Below, one piece after another: positions 17,740 to 27,446 of a stretch of DNA of 64,000 bases. This DNA is from Paracoccus wurundjeri (GTDB lineage: Bacteria; Pseudomonadota; Alphaproteobacteria; Rhodobacterales; Rhodobacteraceae), in NCBI RefSeq assembly GCF_030678915.1, contig NZ_JAUUTZ010000001.1, positions 310,001-374,000 of the forward strand, written 5' to 3'. A program made the position numbers and the translations under genes. The stretch's first letter is position 1. Each line of letters begins with the position of its first letter. The notes below the pieces were generated by a model. That model saw only the letters and a list, made by a program, of their open reading frames with translations. It was not told where the DNA came from and ran no database searches.

Positions 17740-18356
17740 CAGAACAGCCCCGATCCCTGAAGCCCGTCGATCACGAACTGGATCGACAGGGCGGCCAGCA
17801 GCATTCCCAGCAACCGCGTGACCACCATCGTGCCGGTGCGTCCAAGCGCGCGGGCCAGCGGCGTGGCAAGGTGGAACAGCGCCAATGCGATGACCAGCAC
17901 CGCCAGCATGGTCAGATGAACCATCACGACATGCAGGACGCCGGAATCCTGTCCGACCAGCAGGATCATGGTTGCCAGCGAGCCGGGACCGGCCAGCAGT
18001 GGCGTCGCCAGCGGAAAGACCGACGGGTCGTTTTCGGCATCCTCGTCCTTGCCCTGACCTTCGCGCCTTGCGGTCCGGCGTTCGAACAGCATGTCAAGCG
18101 CGGTCAGGAACAGCAATATGCCGCCCGCGATGCGGAATGCGGGCAGCGAGATCCCGATCCCGTTCAGGATTGCCTGACCTGCCAGCCCGAACAATGTCAG
18201 CAGGATCGCCGAGATCGCCACCGCCCTTCGCCCGATTCGCGCCCGATCGGCGGCGGACATTCCCGGCGTGAGCGCGATGAAGACCGGTGTCAGCCCCACC
18301 GGGTCGATGACCACGAAAAGTGTGACGAAAGCGGTGATGTAAAGCGAAATCTCCAT
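17739..18356 (-). CDS. MarC-family integral membrane protein
   Basis: A 205-residue protein with about six membrane segments and family motifs IDPVGLTPVFIALT in helix 1 and FPLATPLLAGPGSLATMI in the middle. MarC proteins were once tied to multiple antibiotic resistance but the function is not established. Between segments 3 and 4 is a charged cytoplasmic loop (EGQGKDEDAEND). It is divergent from tatA with a 127-base spacer and overlaps the protease gene. Confidence 0.87.
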   Translation of the reverse strand: MEISLYITAFVTLFVVIDPVGLTPVFIALTPGMSAADRARIGRRAVAISAILLTLFGLAGQAILNGIGISLPAFRIAGGILLFLTALDMLFERRTARREGQGKDEDAENDPSVFPLATPLLAGPGSLATMILLVGQDSGVLHVVMVHLTMLAVLVIALALFHLATPLARALGRTGTMVVTRLLGMLLAALSIQFVIDGLQGSGLF

Positions 18357-18415
18357 GCTTCCTTATTACCGCTATGCCAATCCCTGCCAAGTAGGACCGA
18401 TCACGCAATCGGGCT

Positions 18416-18444
18416 TTGCAATCCCCTGACAGAGTCCCTAAATG
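18416..18444 (+). promoter_or_regulatory. Possible promoter of the tatABC operon
   Basis: TTGCAA (18416-18421) and TAAATG (18439-18444) are 17 bases apart, 40 bases before the tatA start. The -35 is reasonable, the -10 weak. It is the best candidate in the spacer between marC and tatA. Confidence 0.35.
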
Positions 18445-18483
18445 TGGCACGCGGGCGTCAGGCCCCGCACAAGGGAGATCGCA

Positions 18484-18732
18484 ATGCTGAACAATATCGG
18501 CCTTCCCGGCCTTCTTCTGATCGCTGTCGTGGTGCTGGTTCTGTTCGGGCGCGGCAAGATTTCGTCGCTGATGGGCGAGGTCGGCAAGGGCATTACCGCC
18601 TTCAAGAAAGGCGTGAAAGACGGCACCGAAGAGATTGAGAAAGCCGCCGATGACGGTAGTCATGACGGGCAGGGCATGCCGGGTGAGCGTGCCAAGGACG
18701 TGACGCCCGATCACAGCGACAACCGTAGCTGA
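18484..18732 (+). CDS. tatA: Sec-independent protein translocase subunit TatA
   Basis: An 82-residue protein with a short N-terminal membrane helix (about 4-20), FGRGKIS at the hinge (the conserved FG), and an amphipathic helix [17 protein letters not shown], then a polar tail. It forms the translocation pore for folded Tat substrates. ATG 18484 is preceded by AAGGGAGATCGCA; a longer frame reading from 18442 lacks homology. tatB follows after 14 bases. Confidence 0.94.
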   Translation: MLNNIGLPGLLLIAVVVLVLFGRGKISSLMGEVGKGITAFKKGVKDGTEEIEKAADDGSHDGQGMPGERAKDVTPDHSDNRS

Positions 18733-18746
18733 GGCGAAGGACGGCG

Positions 18747-19232
18747 ATGCTGGACGTCGGCTGGAGTGAGCTTTTGCTGATCGGGGTCGTTGCCCTGATC
18801 GTGGTCGGCCCCAAGGATCTGCCGCATCTGTTCCATGCGCTGGGACGCTTTACCGCCCGCGCACGCAGTATGGCGCGTGAGTTTTCCTCGGCTATGGAAG
18901 AGGCCGCCAAGAGTTCCGGCATCGATGAGGCGACAGATTCGATCAAGGATCTCAAGTCACTGACATCGAAGAAATCGCTGGGTCTGGATGCTTTGGACCG
19001 CGCGGCGGAACGGTTCGAGAAATGGGAGCCCAATCGCCCGAATAACAAGATTCGCCGGGATCCCGACGCGCCTCCGCCTCCTGCGCAAACCGGTCAGGAC
19101 GAGCCCGCGCCGGATAAACCCGAACCAGACAAGATCACGTCAAGGCCGGCAAATGAAGCGTCCGGCGGCACGGCAGACACCGGCAAGCGACGCCTTCATG
19201 CGGTGCGCCGGTCGGATACGAAAGACGACTGA
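18747..19232 (+). CDS. tatB: Sec-independent protein translocase subunit TatB
   Basis: A 161-residue protein: N-terminal helix with the TatB hallmark [25 protein letters not shown] (Glu in the helix, then Gly-Pro), an amphipathic helix with [17 protein letters not shown], and a long proline- and acid-rich tail. With TatC it forms the receptor for twin-arginine signal peptides. It sits between tatA and tatC in the usual order. Confidence 0.93.
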   Translation: MLDVGWSELLLIGVVALIVVGPKDLPHLFHALGRFTARARSMAREFSSAMEEAAKSSGIDEATDSIKDLKSLTSKKSLGLDALDRAAERFEKWEPNRPNNKIRRDPDAPPPPAQTGQDEPAPDKPEPDKITSRPANEASGGTADTGKRRLHAVRRSDTKDD

Positions 19233-19233
19233 A

Positions 19234-20088
19234 TTGGCCACGAAACCCCGCAACGACGAAGACGAGATCGATGACAGCTCGGCCCCGCTGATCGAGCATC
19301 TGGCCGAATTGCGAACCCGGATCATCTGGTCGCTTCTGGCCTTCGTCGTCATGATGGTGCTGTGCTACACCGTCTGGCAGCCGATCTATAATTTCCTGAC
19401 CCAGCCGATCTGTCATGCCCTGGCCGGGCGTGGGCAGGATTGCCAATTGCAGATCATCAAGCTGCAAGAGGGTTTCTTCACCGCCATCAATATCTCGTTC
19501 TTTGGCGGTTTCGCCCTGGCATTCCCGATCATCGGCTATCAACTATGGCGTTTCGTCGCCCCCGGACTGTATCGCAGCGAAAAAGGCGCTTTCCTGCCCT
19601 TTCTGATCGCCTCGCCGGTGATGTTCGCGATCGGCGCGGCATTCGCCTATTACGTCATTCTGCCGATGGCCTATGATTTCTTCCTTGGCTTCCAGCAGGG
19701 ACCCGTGGTCGCCACCTCTGAAGAGGCGACGGAAACCCGAAGGGTCGCTGGCATCGCATTTCAGGGCTCGATGCAGGAATATCTCAGCCTGACATTGAAA
19801 TTCCTGATGGCTTTCGGTCTCAGCTTCCAGCTTCCGGTGCTGCTGACCTTGATGGGCAAGGCCGGGCTGGTTTCCAGCGAGGGGCTGGGATCGGTGCGAA
19901 AATATGCCGTTGTCGCCATTCTGATCCTTGCCGCAATCGCCACGCCGCCGGATGTCGTTTCGCAGGTGGTGCTGTTCGCCGTGGTCTACGGGCTTTACGA
20001 AATCTCGATCCAGCTTGTCCGACGGATCGAGAAGCGGCGCGAGGCTGACTTGAAGGCACAGGGGCTGTGGGTCGAGGATGAGGAATGA
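19234..20088 (+). CDS. tatC: Sec-independent protein translocase subunit TatC
   Basis: A 284-residue six-helix membrane protein that binds twin-arginine signal peptides. [17 protein letters not shown] and the [25 protein letters not shown] segment are family signatures. The start appears to be a TTG at 19234, one base after the tatB stop, because the first in-frame ATG lies inside helix 1. No strong ribosome binding site precedes it, so translation is probably coupled to tatB. The stop overlaps the next gene (ATGA). Confidence 0.92.
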   Translation: MATKPRNDEDEIDDSSAPLIEHLAELRTRIIWSLLAFVVMMVLCYTVWQPIYNFLTQPICHALAGRGQDCQLQIIKLQEGFFTAINISFFGGFALAFPIIGYQLWRFVAPGLYRSEKGAFLPFLIASPVMFAIGAAFAYYVILPMAYDFFLGFQQGPVVATSEEATETRRVAGIAFQGSMQEYLSLTLKFLMAFGLSFQLPVLLTLMGKAGLVSSEGLGSVRKYAVVAILILAAIATPPDVVSQVVLFAVVYGLYEISIQLVRRIEKRREADLKAQGLWVEDEE

Positions 20089-20936
20089 AGGATATGAACG
20101 ACACAGCGCTTGAGCGTATCGCCGCCGCATTGGAACGACTGGCGCCGGTGCCCTATCCCGCACCGCGCTTTACGGAAGCTGCCGCCTATGTCTGGCATCC
20201 CGACCCGGACCGCCTTGAACCTGTCGAGACGGTCAACCGCGTCGATCTGGTGCAATTGATCGGCATCGACCGGGCCAAGGACATCCTGCTGGCGAATACA
20301 ATGCAATTCGCCAGGGGTTATGGTGCGAATAACGCGCTGCTCTGGGGCGCGCGCGGCATGGGAAAATCCTCGTTGGTGAAGGCGGTTCATGCCGAGGCCG
20401 TCGCGCAGGGGCTGCCGCTGGTGCTGGTCGAGATTGCCCGCGAGGATCTGGGATCGGTCGGGCGGCTTCTGGCCATTCTGGGCAACGCGAAGGACCGGCG
20501 TTTCCTGCTGTTCTCGGACGATCTGTCCTTCAGCCATGACGATACGCAATACAAATCGCTCAAGGCGGTGCTGGATGGCGGGATCAGCGGGCGACCCGCG
20601 AATGTGATCCTTTACGCCACCTCGAACCGCCGCCATCTGATGCCGCGCGACATGATCGACAATGAACGCTCGACCGCGATCCATCCGGGCGAAGCTGTCG
20701 AGGAAAAGGTTTCGCTGTCTGACCGGTTCGGCCTGTGGCTTGGTTTCCACCCGTGTTCGCAGGATGAATATCTGGCCATGGTGCAGGGCTACTGTGATGC
20801 CTATGATCTTCGCATCGGGGCCGAGGAATTGCGCGCCGAGGCGGTGGAATGGCAGGCCACGCGCGGCGGACGCTCGGGCCGGGTGGCATGGCAGTTCTTT
20901 ACCGATCTGGCCGGGCGGCATGGGGTTGCGCTTTAA
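20085..20936 (+). CDS. DUF815-family AAA ATPase
   Basis: A 283-residue predicted ATPase of the DUF815 family. Walker A is [14 protein letters not shown] (about 88-101) and a Walker B-like [10 protein letters not shown] follows near 140; [14 protein letters not shown] is a sensor-1-like segment. ATG 20085 overlaps the tatC stop; ATG 20094 is an alternative. The family is widely conserved in alphaproteobacteria but the substrate is unknown. Coupling to tatC is positional only and does not prove a role in Tat export. Confidence 0.85.
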   Translation: MKDMNDTALERIAAALERLAPVPYPAPRFTEAAAYVWHPDPDRLEPVETVNRVDLVQLIGIDRAKDILLANTMQFARGYGANNALLWGARGMGKSSLVKAVHAEAVAQGLPLVLVEIAREDLGSVGRLLAILGNAKDRRFLLFSDDLSFSHDDTQYKSLKAVLDGGISGRPANVILYATSNRRHLMPRDMIDNERSTAIHPGEAVEEKVSLSDRFGLWLGFHPCSQDEYLAMVQGYCDAYDLRIGAEELRAEAVEWQATRGGRSGRVAWQFFTDLAGRHGVAL

Positions 20937-21033
20937 TCCCGCCTGACGCATTTTGGCGTCCGTGCAGGCCGAACCACCTGGAAGCGTGGCAAATGGCTTG
21001 CGTCACTGACCCCGGCCGGGTTTCATATTCGCC

Positions 21034-22317
21034 ATGACCCTGCGCAGCCCCACCCATATCCTGACCGGTACCCGTATCCGTGAACGCCGGCTTGCACTGC
21101 GGCGAAGGCAGGCGGATATTGCCCGGGTTGCCGGTATTTCGCCTGCCTATCTGAACCTGATCGAGCATAATCGCCGTCCGGTGGGCGACAGGCTGGTTGC
21201 GCGTCTTGCCGAGGCGCTGGAGGTTCCGGCTGCTGAACTGACCGCTGGCCGCGAAGAGGCGCGGATCGCGGCACTGCGCGAAGCTGCGGCGCGGGCGCCC
21301 TCGACGGGCGAACTCGCACCCGAACTCGAGCAGGCGGCCGAGATTCTGGCGCGGTTTCCGGGCTGGTCCGCGACATTGATCGCCACGGCGCGGCGTTCCG
21401 ATGCGCTTGAACGGCAATTGATCAACCTGTCTGACCGGATGACGCAGGATCCCTATCTGCTGACCAATCTGCACGAGGTGCTTTCGGCCGTGACATCCCT
21501 GCGCTCTACCGCCACGATTCTTGCGGAAGAGGGCGACGTGCCCGAAGAATGGCGGCATCGGTTCCATGCCAATCTGGCCGAGGACAGTTTGCGCCTGTCC
21601 ACCACGGCGCAAGCTCTGGTGGCCTATCTGGATGGTTTCGAGACCGAAGGCGGGATTTTCACCCCGCAAGAGGAGGTCGAGGCATGGATGGCTGCAGGTA
21701 CGCCGCCGATTGACAAGGCTACCGATCTTGCCTCGGATGCCGCGCGTGCGCTGGCACGGGATCATCTGGTGCGAATGGAGGATGAGCGGGCTGCGCTGCC
21801 GGATGCGGCATTGGCTGCGGCGTCGGAAGAAGGCGATCCGCTGCGCATCGCCACGCGGATGCGGGCCCCGCTGGATCTGGTGATGCGACGGCTGGCGGCA
21901 CTGCGACCGCCGGGCTTCGAAGAGGCAGGGCTGCTGGTCTGCGACGGCTCGGGGACGTTGACCTTGCGCCGTCCCGCGCCGGGCTTTCCGCTGCCGCGCC
22001 CCGGCGATGCCTGTCCGCTATGGCCGCTTTATCAGGCACTGGCAGCACCACAGACCGCGATCAGTGCGCAGGTGGAGACGCCGCAACAGCACCGGTTCAG
22101 CACCATCAGCTATGCCACGCGCAGTCAGCCCGAAGGCGCGTTCGGGCCGGTGTTGACCCGGGCGCAGATGCTGATCCTACCTGTCGAGAAAGCTGCGAAC
22201 GGGCCTGCTCCGGTGATCCGGATTGGTGCCTCTTGCCGGATCTGTCCGCGCATGGAATGCCCGGCCCGTCGCGAGCCGTCTATTCTTTCTCCGGCCCCGG
22301 CGGTACAGGGGCCATGA
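21034..22317 (+). CDS. XRE-family regulator, probable short-chain fatty acyl-CoA regulator type
   Basis: A 427-residue protein with an N-terminal HTH_3 domain (about 12-66, RQADIARVAGISPAYLNLIEHNRRPVG) and a long C-terminal region ending in a cysteine cluster CRICPRMECPAR (Cys401, 404, 409). This matches the DUF2083 family of XRE regulators, which sense short-chain acyl-CoA (MccR, RamB, PccR types). No ImmA/IrrE metalloprotease HExxH motif is present. The cysteines could bind a metal. It is a single gene, 97 bases after the ATPase gene; the target is not apparent from neighbours. Confidence 0.78.
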   Translation: MTLRSPTHILTGTRIRERRLALRRRQADIARVAGISPAYLNLIEHNRRPVGDRLVARLAEALEVPAAELTAGREEARIAALREAAARAPSTGELAPELEQAAEILARFPGWSATLIATARRSDALERQLINLSDRMTQDPYLLTNLHEVLSAVTSLRSTATILAEEGDVPEEWRHRFHANLAEDSLRLSTTAQALVAYLDGFETEGGIFTPQEEVEAWMAAGTPPIDKATDLASDAARALARDHLVRMEDERAALPDAALAAASEEGDPLRIATRMRAPLDLVMRRLAALRPPGFEEAGLLVCDGSGTLTLRRPAPGFPLPRPGDACPLWPLYQALAAPQTAISAQVETPQQHRFSTISYATRSQPEGAFGPVLTRAQMLILPVEKAANGPAPVIRIGASCRICPRMECPARREPSILSPAPAVQGP

Positions 22318-22431
22318 TCGGGACCTTTATATGCGGGAGATATCGGCCGTACCGGAAACTGGTTCTTTGACAGAGGGCTCGGTTATTGCAAACTAAGCGG
22401 TAAAGCCGATGGAGGAGGCGGCGCTAATCTG

Positions 22432-22791
22432 ATGATACCCGACATCCTGATGATCGAGGACGAGCCGAATATCGCCGAGGCCGTGCGCTTTATCCTGACG
22501 CGCGAGGGATGGAGTCTGGCACTGCATGACGATGGACGGGGCGGGATGGCGGCGATCAGAAACCTGCGCCCGCGTCTGGTGATACTTGACCTCATGCTGC
22601 CCAACCGTTCCGGTGCCGAGATCCTGTCGGAATTGCGGGCCGAAAGCGACCGGTCATTGGCCGGAACGCCGGTGCTGATGCTGACCGCCCGTGGTCAACC
22701 GGCAGAGGCCGCAGCACAGGCTGATGCTGTGATGCTGAAGCCCTTCGCGAATGACATGCTATGCGCGCAAGTCAGGCGAATGCTGGAATGA
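22432..22791 (+). CDS. Single-domain response regulator (receiver only)
   Basis: A 119-residue CheY-like receiver: IEDEPN acidic pocket, phosphoacceptor Asp in LVILDLMLPN, LTARG threonine and the final Lys in LKPF. There is no output domain. It precedes a small membrane protein and a large hybrid transporter-histidine kinase gene on the same strand with short spacing, so the kinase is the likely partner. GGAGGAGG lies about 13 bases before the ATG. Confidence 0.87.
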   Translation: MIPDILMIEDEPNIAEAVRFILTREGWSLALHDDGRGGMAAIRNLRPRLVILDLMLPNRSGAEILSELRAESDRSLAGTPVLMLTARGQPAEAAAQADAVMLKPFANDMLCAQVRRMLE

Positions 22792-22809
22792 ACGCGATCC
22801 GGAGCAATC

Positions 22810-23121
22810 ATGCCTGAACGTCCACTTTTCCTCGAACGCGCCTCGTTCAGGCGCAGGCGGCTGGGAGATGCAGCGCGGGTTTTACCGGTGCTGGCGGCGA
22901 TTGCCATGCTGTTACCGGTCTGGTGGCTGCCAAAGGCGTTCAGCTTTGCCACCGGGATGCTTGCGCTGTTCGGCTTCTGGGCGGTGCTGATTCTGTCCGT
23001 CAGGCTGCTGCATCGCGCCCTGATCCGTGCCGATGCCGCGGCACTTGCGGAAACCGCCGTGCTGGGCGATGCGCCCGGGACGGATGATGCAACTGTCAGG
23101 AATGACCGCGATGCCCTTTGA
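22810..23121 (+). CDS. Small membrane protein of unknown function
   Basis: A 103-residue protein with an arginine-rich N-terminus (RASFRRRRLGDAARV) and two hydrophobic segments at about 26-42 and 48-66. GGAG precedes the ATG at proper spacing. The 3' end overlaps the start of the histidine kinase gene by 11 bases in a different frame, so it belongs to that operon. It may act as a small partner of the SSS-type domain, by analogy with the small subunit of acetate permease systems; that is inference. Confidence 0.65.
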   Translation: MPERPLFLERASFRRRRLGDAARVLPVLAAIAMLLPVWWLPKAFSFATGMLALFGFWAVLILSVRLLHRALIRADAAALAETAVLGDAPGTDDATVRNDRDAL

Positions 23122-25759
23122 GGCGTTGGTCGCAGGATGCCTTGCCTATGTGGCGCTGCTGTTCGGCGTGGCCTTTGCGGCCGATCGGGCAGCGCAACGC
23201 GGCCATGTCCGCTGGCTCGACCATCCGGCGGTCTATACGCTGTCCTTGTCGGTCTATTGTTCGGCCTGGACCTTTTACGGTGCGGTTGGATATGCCAGCC
23301 GTTCGGGTCTGGAATTCGCGACGATCTATATCGGCCCGACCATCGTGTTTACCGGCGCCTGGTGGGGACTGCGCAGGCTGGTGCGGGTTGCGCGGATGCA
23401 TCATGTCACCTCTATTGCCGATCTGATTTCGGCGCGTTTCGGGAAATCGAACCCGCTGGCCGCCCTGATCACCCTGATCGCCGTCATTGCCGCTACGCCC
23501 TATATTGCGCTGCAACTGCAATCCGTCAGCCTGTCATTCGAAGTGTTCGCCACGCAATCCCCGAACGCGCCGAAGATAGGTGGAGGAACTGCCTTGTGGG
23601 TGGCCGCAGGGCTTGCGCTGTTTGCGATTCTGTTCGGCACCCGCAATCTGGATGCGGACGAACGGCATCATGGCGTCGTGACCGCCATCGCGCTTGAGGC
23701 GGTGGTCAAGCTGGTGGCGTTCCTGGCGCTTGGGATATTTGTGGTCTGGGGGCTTGCGGATGGTCCCGGCGATATCGTCTCGCGGATCTCTTCGGCTGCC
23801 GCTGATCCAACGCGTGAAGGCTGGATATTGCGTCCGGATCGCTGGACCGCCCTGAATATCGTCTCGGCTGCGGCGGTGTTGACGCTTCCAAGGATGTTTC
23901 AGGTCATGGTCGTAGAGGCCGCCGATGAAGAGCGTCTGCATGTCGCCGGATGGGCTTTCCCCGCCTATCTCTTCGCGATGTCGCTTTTCGTGCTGCCTAT
24001 CGCCGTGGTGGGGGCCGAGATATTGCCCGCGGGTGCCAATCCGGATCTGTATATGCTGACCTTGCCGCAAGCATCCGGACAGAACTTGCTGGCATTGCTG
24101 GTTTTTCTTGGCGGGTTCTCGGCTGCGACCTCGATGGTGGTGGTCAGTGCGATTGCATTGGCGACGATGATCTCGAACCATTGGTTGACGCCGCTCTGGC
24201 TGTTTTTGCGCCGCCGCCCGGCGGGTGATGATCCCGAGGATCTGCGCGGATTCGTGTTGAACGCGCGAAGGCTTGCCATCGTGGCCGTGGCAGGCGCGGG
24301 CTGGGTCTATCATCAGGCCTCGGGCGGGGCGACGGCCTTGGCGGCGATGGGGCTGGTTGCCTTTACCGGTATGGCGCAGGTCCTGCCTGCGATGCTGGGC
24401 GGGCTGTTGTGGCGTGGCGCGAACCGGATGGGCGCATATGCGGGAGTCGGTATCGGGTTTGCTCTTTGGCTTGCATTGATATTCCTGCCCTCGATCGGCA
24501 TCGGCTCCGCGCTGGTTCCAGGGCCAGAGGTCGATCCTTTGACTTTCGCGATCTTTCTGTCGCTTGCCTGCAATACCCTGGCATTCATCAGCCTTTCGAT
24601 CTTCGGCTTTCCCGATCCTGTCGAAAGGCTGCAGGGGCTGTCATTCGTCAATACTGTCCAGCCGTTCAGCCATTCCCGGCACACACGTGCTGATGATCGC
24701 GCCGAACCGCTTCTGGCGATGGCGCGCAGGGTCTGGGGCGCGGATGCCGCCCTGCATTATTTCCGGTCCCGCGCGGCGGCGCAGGGGAAATCGGGCTATC
24801 TGCCCGATCTGACGCCCGACTTCCTGACCGGGCTTGAACGGCGTCTTGCCGGCTCGGTCGGGGCGGCAACGGCGCATGCGATGATCGAAAGAGTGGCTGG
24901 CGGGATGTCTCTGACCGTTTCGGATCTGATGGAGGTCGCAGACGAGGCCCAGCGCGCCAAGGAAGAGGCGCAGCGGTTGGAGACCGCCAGCGCGGAACTT
25001 GAACGGATCGCAAGGCAATTGCGTGAGGCGAATGACAAGCTGACGGCGCTTTCCGTGCAGAAGGACGCCTTTCTGGGGCAGATCAGCCATGAATTGCGCA
25101 CGCCGATGACCTCGGTCAGAGCATTTTCGGAAATTCTGAGCACACCCGATCTCTCTGATGCGGAGCGCATGCGATTTGCCGGGATCATTCATAACGAGGC
25201 GGAGCGGCTGACCCGGCTTCTGGACGATCTGCTGGATCTTTCGGTTCTTGAAAGCGGCAATGCGCAGATTGCCGTTTCGGGCGCCAATCTGCATGATCTG
25301 ATCAGCCGGGCGCTCTCGGCCACGTCGGCGATTCGGCCCGAGCGGGTCTTTACGATCGATCGTGACATTCCGTCCGAACATCAGGGGGTCATCACCGATT
25401 CCGACCGGTTGCTGCAGGTGCTGATCAATGTGATCGGCAATGCCCGGAAATATTGCGATGCCGAGCGACCCGAACTGAAGATCCGGGTTGACCGGCGCAC
25501 GAGGAATGGCCCGCAGATCGATATCAGCGATAACGGCTCGGGTATCGATATTGCCCGCCAGTCGTTGATTTTCGAGAAATTCGCCCGGTTGAACGAGCCT
25601 TCGCGGGCAGGCGGGGCAGGTCTGGGGCTTGCGATCTGCCGTGAAATCATGACCGCTTTGGGCGGGGATATCAGCTATCTGCCGGGGCAGGGCGGCGCGG
25701 CGTTCCGCATCACCTTGCCGAAAAGACCGCCTACGACGGCTCGAGCGAAGAAATCCTAA
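23111..25759 (+). CDS. Sensor histidine kinase with N-terminal sodium:solute symporter (SLC5-like) domain
   Basis: An 882-residue hybrid. Residues about 1-500 form a solute-symporter domain with twelve or more membrane helices (SGLEFATIYIGPTIVF, AARFGKSNPLAAL). A coiled coil near 610-650 leads to HisKA with phosphoacceptor His660 in QISHELRTPMTS, then HATPase_c with NVIGNARKY (N box), ISDNGSGID (G1) and GAGLGLAI (G2). ATG 23111 has CAGGA 10 bases upstream; ATG 23102 is possible. The architecture resembles CbrA/CrbS kinases, which couple transport or binding of amino acids or acetate to signalling. The partner is probably the solo receiver upstream. Confidence 0.88.
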   Translation: MPFEALVAGCLAYVALLFGVAFAADRAAQRGHVRWLDHPAVYTLSLSVYCSAWTFYGAVGYASRSGLEFATIYIGPTIVFTGAWWGLRRLVRVARMHHVTSIADLISARFGKSNPLAALITLIAVIAATPYIALQLQSVSLSFEVFATQSPNAPKIGGGTALWVAAGLALFAILFGTRNLDADERHHGVVTAIALEAVVKLVAFLALGIFVVWGLADGPGDIVSRISSAAADPTREGWILRPDRWTALNIVSAAAVLTLPRMFQVMVVEAADEERLHVAGWAFPAYLFAMSLFVLPIAVVGAEILPAGANPDLYMLTLPQASGQNLLALLVFLGGFSAATSMVVVSAIALATMISNHWLTPLWLFLRRRPAGDDPEDLRGFVLNARRLAIVAVAGAGWVYHQASGGATALAAMGLVAFTGMAQVLPAMLGGLLWRGANRMGAYAGVGIGFALWLALIFLPSIGIGSALVPGPEVDPLTFAIFLSLACNTLAFISLSIFGFPDPVERLQGLSFVNTVQPFSHSRHTRADDRAEPLLAMARRVWGADAALHYFRSRAAAQGKSGYLPDLTPDFLTGLERRLAGSVGAATAHAMIERVAGGMSLTVSDLMEVADEAQRAKEEAQRLETASAELERIARQLREANDKLTALSVQKDAFLGQISHELRTPMTSVRAFSEILSTPDLSDAERMRFAGIIHNEAERLTRLLDDLLDLSVLESGNAQIAVSGANLHDLISRALSATSAIRPERVFTIDRDIPSEHQGVITDSDRLLQVLINVIGNARKYCDAERPELKIRVDRRTRNGPQIDISDNGSGIDIARQSLIFEKFARLNEPSRAGGAGLGLAICREIMTALGGDISYLPGQGGAAFRITLPKRPPTTARAKKS

Positions 25760-25838
25760 CTTTTTGTCAATCCTTTGCTGTCAGAAACGAGCTGCAAAAT
25801 GGTCGCTTCGGCGTGACGGCAAAGACGGAAACGGCATC

Positions 25839-26990
25839 ATGGACGGGCAGGATCGCGAAAACAGCGGGGGCGTTTTGCAGCAGTTGCTGCTGGCCCGGAA
25901 CCACAGCAAGGCCGCGCATGGGCGGGTTCCGCAATTGCCGTTATTGCCCGAACAAACTCCTGCCCAGGCCGCTGCCACGGCAATCGGACGCACGGCAGAA
26001 ACACTTTATCATCTGCCCGTACAAACGGAATCCGTCACATTGAACGGCGCTTCTCTGGCCGAAATCCCGGAACTGCTGCCCGAGGGGGCCTTGCTGATGA
26101 TCCTGCAAGGCAAGGGTGAGGAAACCGGAGTCATGGCGCTATGCCGGCAAGCCGTCGCCGCCCTGATCGAAATGCAGACCTGCGTCCGTGTCACCGCCCG
26201 CCCCGTCCCGAACCGAAAACTGACCCGGGGCGATGCACTGATGTGCGCGGAGTTTGCCAATTCGCTGCTTGCCGAACTTGCCACCGAACTGGGCGGGCTG
26301 GACGGTTATTCGGACTGGGGCGATTTCCGTTATGCCACTTTCCTTGACGATCCGCGGCCACTTCAGCTGATTCTCGATGATGGGCTTTTCCGTGGTCTGA
26401 CCTGCCGTCTGGCCTTCGGGCAGGATCAGGTCAGGCAATCGACGATTTTTCTTGCGCTGCCACGTGCTGCATCTCAGCCGGTCACTCCCCCCGATCCCGA
26501 ACCGGTCGCGGAGCCGCGCTCGGGGCGTTCGCTGCAAAGCCTGTCTGGTCGCGGTGCCGATCTCGTTTCCTCCGATCTCGTTGACAGCGTGCGGAATGTA
26601 CCGGTTGATCTTTTTGCCGTGCTTTGCCGCCGCAAGATCACGCTGGGGGAACTGCGGTCTCTGACGGAGGGAGCGATCATCAGCCTTCCCCGTGTCACAC
26701 TGTCGGATGTGACATTGGAACTGATATCGGGAGAGATCCTGGCCAGGGGCAAGCTGGGCGAGGCAGAAGGTTATCACGCCATCCGCCTGCATGATCCGGC
26801 AGCAATTGCGGATGATATGGCCGGATCTTCATCCATCCTTCCCGGTGTTGAGCCCATGTCCGAACTCATGCCCGAGGCGATCAGTGCGGCATTGCCAGTG
26901 GATCTGGATGCTCCGAATATATTCCTTGCGGATTCCGGCGAAGATCAGGAACGCGATATGGAAGAGATCGCTCCGATGAATACCGGTTGA
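25839..26990 (+). CDS. FliM/FliN-family (SpoA domain) protein outside a flagellar cluster
   Basis: A 383-residue protein. The C-terminal region (about 265-335) is a SpoA/FliMN domain: VPVDLFAVLCRRKITLGELRSLTEGAIISLPR. The N-terminal two thirds match the FliM middle domain only loosely. FliM proteins build the flagellar C-ring, but no flagellar gene is near, so an orphan role is possible. ATG 25839 was chosen because the earlier in-frame start at 25764 directly abuts the kinase gene and codes for a Cys- and Lys-rich stretch without similarity. The acidic C-terminus is unusual. Confidence 0.72.
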   Translation: MDGQDRENSGGVLQQLLLARNHSKAAHGRVPQLPLLPEQTPAQAAATAIGRTAETLYHLPVQTESVTLNGASLAEIPELLPEGALLMILQGKGEETGVMALCRQAVAALIEMQTCVRVTARPVPNRKLTRGDALMCAEFANSLLAELATELGGLDGYSDWGDFRYATFLDDPRPLQLILDDGLFRGLTCRLAFGQDQVRQSTIFLALPRAASQPVTPPDPEPVAEPRSGRSLQSLSGRGADLVSSDLVDSVRNVPVDLFAVLCRRKITLGELRSLTEGAIISLPRVTLSDVTLELISGEILARGKLGEAEGYHAIRLHDPAAIADDMAGSSSILPGVEPMSELMPEAISAALPVDLDAPNIFLADSGEDQERDMEEIAPMNTG

Positions 26991-27223
26991 AACGGATGAT
27001 TGGCTTGCGGCCCGAATGTGATGCATTGTCCGATGCCGCGTTGGGTAAAATCGCATCGCCGAAGATGACCATATAAGGTTTGTCCGGAAGGACCGGCGGC
27101 AGGAATAAACTGCCTTGAATCCTGTTTTGCCGGTCGCAGAGCGCTTTTTCCTTGAATTTCTTGCTTATTGGACGCATCTAACGCTGGCCCCGAATCTTGC
27201 GGGGTGCTCAATACGGAGTGATC

Positions 27224-27442
27224 ATGGCCAAGGAAGAAATGCTCGAATTCCCCGGCGTCGTGAAGGAACTCCTGCCTAATGCGACGTTCAAGGTCGAGCT
27301 GGAAAACGGCCATGAGATCATTGCGCATATGGCGGGCAAGATGCGGAAGAACCGCATCCGTGTTCTGGCCGGCGACCGGGTTCAGGTGGAAATGAACACC
27401 TATGACCTGACCAAGGGGCGGATCAATTACCGCTTCAAGTAA
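27224..27442 (+). CDS. infA: Translation initiation factor IF-1
   Basis: A 72-residue S1-like OB-fold protein, the exact usual length. [19 protein letters not shown] and [28 protein letters not shown] are near-invariant. It binds the 30S A site during initiation. ATG 27224 is preceded by GGAG. A small hairpin (CCCCG at 27188-27192, CGGGG at 27200-27204) lies in the leader. The maf gene starts 5 bases after the stop. Confidence 0.97.
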   Translation: MAKEEMLEFPGVVKELLPNATFKVELENGHEIIAHMAGKMRKNRIRVLAGDRVQVEMNTYDLTKGRINYRFK

Positions 27443-27446
27443 AGCC

